A stretch of DNA of 43,504 nt from Pseudomonadota bacterium (GTDB lineage Bacteria > Pseudomonadota > Gammaproteobacteria > Burkholderiales > Burkholderiaceae_C), in assembly GCA_018241895.1 (NCBI GenBank), contig JAFECX010000123.1, positions 1 to 43,504 on the forward strand, in the 5' to 3' direction. The notes beneath the pieces are model-generated. The model did no database searches. It saw only the letters and a program-made list of their open reading frames with translations, and was not told where the DNA came from. A program made the translations under genes and the position numbers. Each line of letters opens with the position of its first letter. Positions within the stretch are counted from its first letter, which is position 1. Of the stretch, positions 37,951-43,504 are shown one piece after another.

Positions 37951-38048
37951 CGGCGGCGTGGGCAACGCTGCAGTCGCGGCCGTTCGCTCGGATCCGGCGG
38001 CGCCGCAGCCGTATCGCCCATGCACCCGGGCGCGCCGGTGCGCGGCGG

Positions 38049-39026
38049 CTACATGAACAGGTGCTCGCCGGCGTTCTCGCCGCCCAGGATCACGTAGTTG
38101 ACCTTCTTCAGGTCCGCCAGGACGCGCCCGCCGGCGTAGCTGATGCTGCTCTGCAGGTCCTCGCGCATCTCGCGCAGAGTCTCGGCCAGCGGGCCCTTGA
38201 TCGGCTCGAGGATGCGCTTGCCCTCGACGTGCTTGTACTCGCCCTTGTTGAAGTCGCTGGCCGAGCCGTAGTACTCCTTGTACAGCCTGCCGTCGACTTC
38301 CACCGTCTGCCCCGGGCTCTCGTCGTGGCCGGCGAACAGCGAGCCGATCATCACCATCGCGGCGCCGAAGCGCACGCTCTTGGCGATGTCGCCGTGGTGG
38401 CGGATGCCGCCGTCGGCGACGATCGGCTTGGTGGCCACGCGCGCGCACCACTTGAGCGCCGAGAGCTGCCAGCCTCCGGTGCCGAAGCCGGTCTTGAGCT
38501 TGGTGATGCAGACCTTGCCCGGGCCGACGCCGACCTTGGTCGCGTCGGCGCCCCAGTTCTCGAGGTCGATCACGGCCTCGGGCGTGGCCACGTTGCCGGC
38601 GATCACGAAGGCCTGCGGCAGCCGCTGCTTGATGTGCTCGATCGTGCGCCGCACGCTCTCGGCGTGGCCGTGCGCGATGTCGATCGTGACGTAATCGGCG
38701 CCGGTGCCCTCGGCCGCCAGGCGCTCGATGACCTCGTGGTCGTGCGGCTTGACGCCCGAGCTGATCGAGACGTACAGGCCGGCCGCGCGCATGCGGCGCG
38801 CGAAGGCCACGTTGTCCAGGTCGAAGCGGTGCATGACGTAGAAGTGCCCGCTGCGCGCCAGCATCTGGGCGATCGGCTCGTCGAGCACCGTCTTCATGTT
38901 GCTCGGCACCACCGGCAGCGCGAAGCGCCGGCCGCCGAACTCGATCGAAGGATCGCATTCGCTGCGGCTTTCGACGCGGCAGCGGCGCGGCAGCAACAGG
39001 ATGTTGTCGTAGTCGAAGATCTCCAC
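38049..39026 (-). CDS. guaC: GMP reductase
   Basis: 325 residues, IMPDH/GMPR TIM barrel without CBS domains. The active-site cysteine is Cys173 in [11 protein letters not shown], followed by [13 protein letters not shown], and [13 protein letters not shown] and [14 protein letters not shown] form the phosphate sites. The [10 protein letters not shown] opening matches the short GuaC2 group (as in Bacillus and Staphylococcus). The GTG at 39026 is chosen because it gives [13 protein letters not shown] and has GGGGG 6 nt upstream; a TTG at 39041 would fall inside the hairpin U tract. It converts GMP to IMP and ammonia with NADPH. Confidence 0.93.
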   Translation of the reverse strand: MEIFDYDNILLLPRRCRVESRSECDPSIEFGGRRFALPVVPSNMKTVLDEPIAQMLARSGHFYVMHRFDLDNVAFARRMRAAGLYVSISSGVKPHDHEVIERLAAEGTGADYVTIDIAHGHAESVRRTIEHIKQRLPQAFVIAGNVATPEAVIDLENWGADATKVGVGPGKVCITKLKTGFGTGGWQLSALKWCARVATKPIVADGGIRHHGDIAKSVRFGAAMVMIGSLFAGHDESPGQTVEVDGRLYKEYYGSASDFNKGEYKHVEGKRILEPIKGPLAETLREMREDLQSSISYAGGRVLADLKKVNYVILGGENAGEHLFM

Positions 39027-39039
39027 GCCGTGCCCCCGC

Positions 39040-39087
39040 AAAAAGCGAACCGGGCGCGCTTCGCGTTACGAGAAGGCGCCCGGTGCG
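39040..39087 (-). terminator. Terminator-like hairpin in the guaC leader (possible attenuator)
   Basis: On the minus strand, arms at 39076-39087 and 39046-39057 pair over 11 of 12 positions (CGCACCGGGCGC with GCGCCCGGTTCG), extended by CTTC/GAAG past a one-base bulge, with a 9-nt loop. One base later comes a run of five Ts (39044-39040), then the GGGGG ribosome-binding site. It lies wholly between the TACAAT box and the guaC start codon. Confidence 0.7.
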
Positions 39088-39089
39088 TC

Positions 39090-39095
39090 ATTGTA
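39090..39095 (-). promoter_or_regulatory. Putative -10 box (TACAAT) of guaC
   Basis: Five of six matches; the predicted RNA start near 39083 falls at the foot of the leader hairpin. No clear -35. It is 43 bp from the GGDEF-EAL gene start on the other strand. Confidence 0.5.
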
Positions 39096-39138
39096 GGCGC
39101 CGCGGCCCTGGCCGTCGCGGCGAGGCGGAGGTCAAGGT

Positions 39139-41559
39139 GTGCCGCGCGGTGCCGAAAACGGCTGGACTGCTGTCGTCATGACTCGCACCGTCCCACCTCG
39201 CCCGCCGTCCACGTCGCGCCTGCGTCGCCTCGTGTCCGGATGGCTCATGCGCCTGCGTGGCCGCTCGCGAGCCGATGCCTACACCCGCGCCGCCACCATC
39301 TCCACCCTCGGCACCCTTGGCACCGTCGGTACCGTCGGCACCGCCGGCACCACCCCCACGGATTGGGTGGGCGCAGGCGGCACCGAGCGCCGCTTCGGGC
39401 TGCTGTTCGAGCGCTCGTCCGAAGGGCTCGTGATCTGCGGCCCGCAGGGCCAGATCATCGCCTGCAACCCGGCCGCGGCGCGCCTGTTCGGCGAGTCGAG
39501 TGCGGTCGTGTGCGGCCGGCTGCTGCTCGGGCTGGTGGTGCAGGACGCCCTCGGCAGCGACGGCGGGCCTCTGCGCCCGCGCCTGCGCAGCGGCGACGCG
39601 CAGGTGCGCCGCGCCGATGGCGCGATGGTGCCGGTGGAGGTGCGCATCAGCGAGCTGCCCGCCGGCGAGCACCGGCAAGGCCTGGTGCAACTGCGCGACA
39701 TGTCCGACCGCCACCAGGCACAGGACCAGCTGGTGCAGCTGGCCAACTACGACAGCCTGACCGGGCTGCCCAACCGCGCGCTGTTCCGCGATCGGCTGGC
39801 GCAGGCGATGGAGCGCGCGCGGCGCAGCGGCAAGCCGATGGCGCTGATGTTCCTGGATCTGGACCGCTTCAAGGACGTCAACGACAGCCTCGGCCACGAG
39901 GTTGGCGACCGGCTCCTCGTGCATGTGGCCGAGATGCTGAGCAGCGGATTGCGCCGCATCGACTCGGTCGGTCGCCCGGGCAACGACAGCTTCACCGTCT
40001 CGCGCCTGGGCGGCGACGAGTTCACGGTGATCGCCGAGGGCATCGGCGGCGTCGACGACGCGGCGCAGATCGCGCAGCGCCTGCTCGACACGCTGGCCGC
40101 GCCGTTCGTCGTCGGCGACGAGGAAATCGTCGTCTCGACCAGCATCGGCATCAGCACCTTTCCGACCGACGACGTCGACCTCGACGGCCTGCTGCGCCAC
40201 ACCGACATGGCGATGTACCGCGCCAAGTCGCTCGGCCGCGGCATGTACTGCTTCTTCAGCGACGACCTGAACGCGGCGGTGTCGGCGCGGCTGTCGCTCG
40301 AGGGCAGCCTGCGCCGTGCCGTCGAGCGCAACGAGTTCCTGCTGCACTACCAGCCCAAGGCCGAGCTGCGCAGCGGCGAGATCACCGGCGTCGAGGCGCT
40401 GCTGCGCTGGCATGCCCCGAGCCGCGGCATGGTGGCGCCCGACCGCTTCATCGCCGTGCTCGAGGAGACCGGCCTCGTGCTGCAGGTCGGCGCCTGGGTG
40501 CTGCGCACGGCGATCGCCCAGCTCGCAGCCTGGGACAGTGAGGGCCTGCCCAGGCTGTGCCTGGCGGTGAACCTGTCGGCGCGCCAGCTGCGCCACCAGT
40601 GTCTGGGGCCGATGCTGCGCGACACGCTGCGTGAATTCGCCATCGAGCCGGCGCGCCTCGAGATCGAGCTCACCGAGTCGCTGCTGATGGAGGACAACGA
40701 GGCCACGCGTGCGATGCTGGCCAACTTCAAGCAGATCGGCGTGCGGCTGGCGCTGGACGACTTCGGCACCGGCCACTCGTCGCTGGCCTACCTGCGTCGC
40801 TTCAACCTGCACACGCTGAAGATCGACCGTGGCTTCGTCGGCGGCCTGCCCAACAACGTCGAGGACATGGCGATCGCGCGCGCCGTCGTCGCACTGGGCC
40901 ACAGCATGAGCATGACGGTGGTGGCCGAAGGCGTCGAGACCGAGGACCAGGCGCGTGCGCTGATCGATCTGGGCTGCGAGCAGATGCAGGGCTATCTGCT
41001 GAGCCGACCGCGCGAGCCGGCCGACTTCGCGCACTGGCTGCGCGCGCGCACGCGCACCGCGGCCGACGCGCGGGTCTACGCTTCGGCGGCCGCGCTCGAA
41101 CGCATCGACATCATGCTCGACGAGGACGACATCTGGGTCGGTACCGAGTCGCCGGGCCTCGATCTGTGGGCGCTCGCGCCCTCCGTAGAATGGCCCGATG
41201 CAACACGACTCTCCCGGCGCAGGCGCGAGCCTGATGCGGGGGCTGAACCCGGAGCAGCGCGCGGCGGTGACGCTGCCGAACCGCCCGGCGCTGATCCTCG
41301 CCGGCGCCGGCTCGGGCAAGACGCGGGTGCTGACCACGCGCATCGCGTGGCTGCTGTCGCAGGGGCTGGCGACGCCGGCGCAGATCTTCGCCGTGACCTT
41401 CACGAACAAGGCCGCCAAGGAGATGCTGACGCGGCTGGCGGCAATGCTGCCGCTGAGCGTGCGCGGCATGTGGATCGGCACCTTCCACGGCCTGGCCAAC
41501 CGGCTGCTGCGCGCGCACTGGAAACTCGCCGGCCTGCCGCAGAGCTTCCAGATCCTTGA
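39139..41559 (+). CDS. PAS-GGDEF-EAL cyclic-di-GMP protein
   Basis: 806 codons from a GTG with GGAGG 7 nt upstream (ATG at 39178 is the alternative). A basic N-terminus and a GT(V/L) repeat (57-71) lead to a PAS domain (about 85-190: FGLLFERSSEGLVICGPQG), a GGDEF domain (about 200-375, intact GGDEF at 291-295, FLDLDRFKDVNDSLGH) and an EAL domain (about 385-635, EALLRW at 419-424, NLSARQL, LTESLLM, LDDFGTG, DRGFV, AEGVET). Both catalytic sets look intact. The RxxD inhibitory site before GGDEF is not in its normal place; an insertion GRPGND lies there. No membrane helix was seen. The domain part ends near residue 635; residues from 687 on (41198 onwards) are uvrD read in another frame, so the true C-terminus is uncertain. 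Confidence 0.88.
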   Translation: MPRGAENGWTAVVMTRTVPPRPPSTSRLRRLVSGWLMRLRGRSRADAYTRAATISTLGTLGTVGTVGTAGTTPTDWVGAGGTERRFGLLFERSSEGLVICGPQGQIIACNPAAARLFGESSAVVCGRLLLGLVVQDALGSDGGPLRPRLRSGDAQVRRADGAMVPVEVRISELPAGEHRQGLVQLRDMSDRHQAQDQLVQLANYDSLTGLPNRALFRDRLAQAMERARRSGKPMALMFLDLDRFKDVNDSLGHEVGDRLLVHVAEMLSSGLRRIDSVGRPGNDSFTVSRLGGDEFTVIAEGIGGVDDAAQIAQRLLDTLAAPFVVGDEEIVVSTSIGISTFPTDDVDLDGLLRHTDMAMYRAKSLGRGMYCFFSDDLNAAVSARLSLEGSLRRAVERNEFLLHYQPKAELRSGEITGVEALLRWHAPSRGMVAPDRFIAVLEETGLVLQVGAWVLRTAIAQLAAWDSEGLPRLCLAVNLSARQLRHQCLGPMLRDTLREFAIEPARLEIELTESLLMEDNEATRAMLANFKQIGVRLALDDFGTGHSSLAYLRRFNLHTLKIDRGFVGGLPNNVEDMAIARAVVALGHSMSMTVVAEGVETEDQARALIDLGCEQMQGYLLSRPREPADFAHWLRARTRTAADARVYASAAALERIDIMLDEDDIWVGTESPGLDLWALAPSVEWPDATRLSRRRREPDAGAEPGAARGGDAAEPPGADPRRRRLGQDAGADHAHRVAAVAGAGDAGADLRRDLHEQGRQGDADAAGGNAAAERARHVDRHLPRPGQPAAARALETRRPAAELPDP
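39307..39351 (+). repeat. 9-bp coding tandem repeat, five units (GTV/GTL linker)
   Basis: Five in-frame 9-mers of GTCGGCACC type encode a run of Leu/Val/Ala-Gly-Thr triplets in the linker before the PAS domain. Copy-number changes would keep the frame and only alter linker length. Confidence 0.85.
41186..41191 (+). promoter_or_regulatory. Putative -10 box (TAGAAT) for uvrD
   Basis: TAGAAT lies inside the end of the GGDEF-EAL frame and 6 nt before the uvrD ATG, which would make a leaderless message. Five of six matches to consensus. Confidence 0.4.
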
Positions 41560-43504
41560 CGCGCAGGACACGGTGGCCGCCACCCGGCGCGTCGTCAAGT
41601 CCATGAATCTGGACGAGGAGCGCTTCGCGCCCAAGCAGGTGGCGTGGTTCATCGCCGGACGCAAGGAGGAGGGCGAGCGCGCGCGCGACGTCGACGCGCG
41701 CGACCCGCATACGCGCCGGCTGGTCGACGTCTACCAGGCCTACGAGGACCAGTGCCAGCGCGAGGGCGTGGTCGACTTCGCCGAGCTGCTGCTGCGCAGC
41801 TACGAGCTGCTGCGCGACAACGACCCGCTGCGCGAGCACTACCGGCGCCGCTTCACGCACGTGCTGGTCGACGAGTTCCAGGACACCAACAAGCTGCAGT
41901 ACGCGTGGCTCAAGCTGCTCGCGCCGGCGGCGCCCGCGACGCAGTCCGGCGCGCCGGGCCAGAGCGTGTTCGCCGTCGGCGACGACGACCAGAGCATCTA
42001 CGCCTTTCGCGGCGCGCGCGTGGGCAACATGGCCGACTTCGAGCGCGAGTACCGCGTCGAGTGCGTCGTCAAGCTCGAGCAGAACTACCGCTCGGGCGGC
42101 CACATCCTCGACGCCGCCAACGCGCTGATCGCGCACAACGAGCGGCGCCTGGGCAAGCAGCTGCGCACCGACGCCGGCGCCGGCGAGCCGGTGCGCGTGT
42201 TCGAGGCGACGAGCGACTTCGCCGAGGCGCAGTGGATGCTCGAGGAGCTGCAGCAGCTGCACCGCGGCGGCATGGCGCGCAGCGAGACCGCGCTGCTGTA
42301 CCGCAGCAACGCGCAAAGCCGGGTGCTGGAGAGCGCGCTCTTCAACGCCGGCATCCCGTACCGCGTCTACGGCGGGCTGCGCTTTTTCGAGCGTGCCGAG
42401 GTCAAGCACGCGCTGGCCTACCTGCGCCTGCTCGAGAACGCCGACGACGACACCAGCTTCCTGCGCGTCGTCAACTTCCCCGCGCGCGGCATCGGCGCGC
42501 GCAGCATCGAGCAGCTGCAGGACGCGGCGCGTGCAGCCGCGGCGTCGGCAGGCGGCGGCGGTCGCAGCCTGAGCGCCAGCGTCGGCGCCGTGCCGGGTGC
42601 GGCCGGCGCGAAGCTCGCCGCCTTCGTGGCGTCGATCGACGCGATGCGCGAGGCCACGCGCGGCCTCACGCTGCGCGCGATCATCGAGCACATGCTCGAG
42701 CGCTCGGGACTGCTCGCGCACTACCGCCACGAGAAGGAAGGGGCCGATCGCGTCGAGAACCTCGAGGAGCTGGTCAACGCCGCCGAGAGCTTCGTCACGC
42801 AGGAGGGTTTCGGCAAGGATGCCGTCGCGCTGCCGCTCGACGAGTCGGCGCCGGGCGGCGCGGCGGGCGTGGCCCCCGACGCCGACACCGGTGAGATCAT
42901 GAGTCCGCTCGCCGCCTTCCTCACGCATGCCGCGCTCGAGGCCGGCGACAACCAGGCCCAGGCCGGGCAGGACGCGGTGCAGCTGATGACGGTGCATTCG
43001 GCCAAGGGGCTCGAGTTCGATGCCGTCTTCATCGGCGGGCTGGAGGAGGGCCTGTTCCCGCACGACAACGCGCTGGCCGACGCCGACGGCCTCGAGGAGG
43101 AGCGCCGCCTCATGTACGTGGCAATCACGCGCGCGAGGAAGCGCCTGTATCTCAGCTTCAGCCAGACGCGGCTGCTGCACGGGCAGACGCGCTACAACGT
43201 CAGGAGCCGCTTCTTCGACGAGCTGCCCGAGGAGGCGCTGCGCTGGCTGACGCCGCGCCAGGCCGGTTTCCGCTCGGGCTATGCGCAGAGCTACCACGAC
43301 GCCTGGCAGCGCGGCAGCGGCCTCACGGGCATCGTCGGCGCCGGCCGCGTGCCGCCGCGCCGGCCGGCAGTGGCCGACGCGGCGAGTGGCGCGCCGGCGC
43401 CGGCCGCGGCCGGCGCGACGGGTCTGGCCGGCGGCACGAACGCGGCGCATGGGCTGCGCGTCGGCCAGACCGTGTTCCACGACAAGTTCGGCGAGGGCGT
43501 CGTG
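41198..43504 (+). CDS. uvrD: UvrD/Rep-family DNA helicase (3' end outside window)
   Basis: 769 codons are visible to the window edge, still open. Superfamily 1A motifs are clear: MRGLNPEQRAAVTLP (Q motif), AGAGSGKTRVLTTRIAWLL (Walker A, about 35-53), FAVTFTNKAAKEML (Ia), GTFHGLANRLLRAHW, VLVDEFQDTNKLQY (II), VFAVGDDDQSIYAFRGA (III), LEQNYRSGGHIL (IV), VQLMTVHSAKGLEFDAVF (V) and EEERRLMYVAITRARKRLYL (VI). The visible end HGLRVGQTVFHDKFGEGVV is the start of the C-terminal Tudor-like domain of UvrD/PcrA, so only the last tens of residues are missing. It unwinds DNA in mismatch and nucleotide excision repair. ATG at 41198 is used; Met13 is an alternative. Confidence 0.94.
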   Translation, partial: MQHDSPGAGASLMRGLNPEQRAAVTLPNRPALILAGAGSGKTRVLTTRIAWLLSQGLATPAQIFAVTFTNKAAKEMLTRLAAMLPLSVRGMWIGTFHGLANRLLRAHWKLAGLPQSFQILDAQDTVAATRRVVKSMNLDEERFAPKQVAWFIAGRKEEGERARDVDARDPHTRRLVDVYQAYEDQCQREGVVDFAELLLRSYELLRDNDPLREHYRRRFTHVLVDEFQDTNKLQYAWLKLLAPAAPATQSGAPGQSVFAVGDDDQSIYAFRGARVGNMADFEREYRVECVVKLEQNYRSGGHILDAANALIAHNERRLGKQLRTDAGAGEPVRVFEATSDFAEAQWMLEELQQLHRGGMARSETALLYRSNAQSRVLESALFNAGIPYRVYGGLRFFERAEVKHALAYLRLLENADDDTSFLRVVNFPARGIGARSIEQLQDAARAAAASAGGGGRSLSASVGAVPGAAGAKLAAFVASIDAMREATRGLTLRAIIEHMLERSGLLAHYRHEKEGADRVENLEELVNAAESFVTQEGFGKDAVALPLDESAPGGAAGVAPDADTGEIMSPLAAFLTHAALEAGDNQAQAGQDAVQLMTVHSAKGLEFDAVFIGGLEEGLFPHDNALADADGLEEERRLMYVAITRARKRLYLSFSQTRLLHGQTRYNVRSRFFDELPEEALRWLTPRQAGFRSGYAQSYHDAWQRGSGLTGIVGAGRVPPRRPAVADAASGAPAPAAAGATGLAGGTNAAHGLRVGQTVFHDKFGEGVV

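Noticed and set aside
34624..38958. A 1444-codon open frame on the minus strand across valS and guaC
   Set aside because: It is an alternate phase of two well-identified genes; the composition is Arg/Ala/His rich and no domain is visible. Long shadow frames are normal at this GC content.
39040..39095. Purine riboswitch upstream of guaC
   Set aside because: The leader is too short (about 57 nt) and has one hairpin only; no three-way junction or purine aptamer core is visible.

Overview
The window is high-GC, densely packed chromosomal DNA. Gene content and order (a FimV-like pilus-hub protein, CysB with CbiX, lptFG divergent from pepA-holC, trxB / ftsK-lolA / rarA, rpmB-rpmG, two branched-chain amino acid ABC operons) point to a betaproteobacterium of the order Burkholderiales. 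This is an inference from family resemblance; no rRNA is present to confirm it. Both end genes are cut: a FimV-like gene at the left edge and uvrD at the right. No phage, insertion sequence or CRISPR array was seen.

Layout. 1-7.5 kb: end of the FimV-like gene, then a leftward five-gene operon lptF-lptG-cbiX-cysB-ybdL, joined by ATGA overlaps except for a 19-bp gap before ybdL, facing rightward pepA-holC. 7.6-13.9 kb: a Liv-type transporter, with one binding protein reading right and a leftward operon binding protein-livH-livM-livG-livF. 13.9-17 kb: a decayed ABC ATPase fragment, rpmB-rpmG, trxB, a Crp/Fnr regulator and a palindromic element. 17-24.4 kb: ftsK, lolA and rarA, interrupted by an opposite-strand acyl module (alpha/beta hydrolase, acyl carrier protein, ketoacyl synthase). 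24.4-28.2 kb: a second Liv operon (livHMGF) with no binding protein. 28.3-33 kb: a 2Fe-2S flavin oxidoreductase, an SDR protein, a rhomboid protease, tRNA-Leu(CAA), cysM, a Nudix hydrolase and a TusA-like protein. 33-39 kb: galU, a degenerate 2-hydroxyacid dehydrogenase, valS and guaC. 39-43.5 kb: a PAS-GGDEF-EAL protein and uvrD.

Themes. Amino acid uptake is represented twice. Sulfur metabolism recurs (CbiX for siroheme, CysB, methionine aminotransferase, CysM, TusA-like protein). Envelope biogenesis (LptF, LptG, LolA, GalU) and genome maintenance (HolC, FtsK, RarA, UvrD) make up much of the rest. The most unusual parts are the hydrolase-ACP-KAS module placed between lolA and rarA; a terminator-like hairpin with five Us inside the guaC leader, just after a TACAAT box; a 163-bp inverted-repeat element touching the crp stop codon; a 10-bp-period array of GCATGC motifs directly upstream of the apparent valS promoter; a hydroxyacid dehydrogenase that has lost its catalytic Arg and His; and the GGDEF-EAL frame that runs about 360 bp into uvrD. 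Promoter calls rest on -10-like hexamers near starts; no good -35 boxes were found, so they are tentative.
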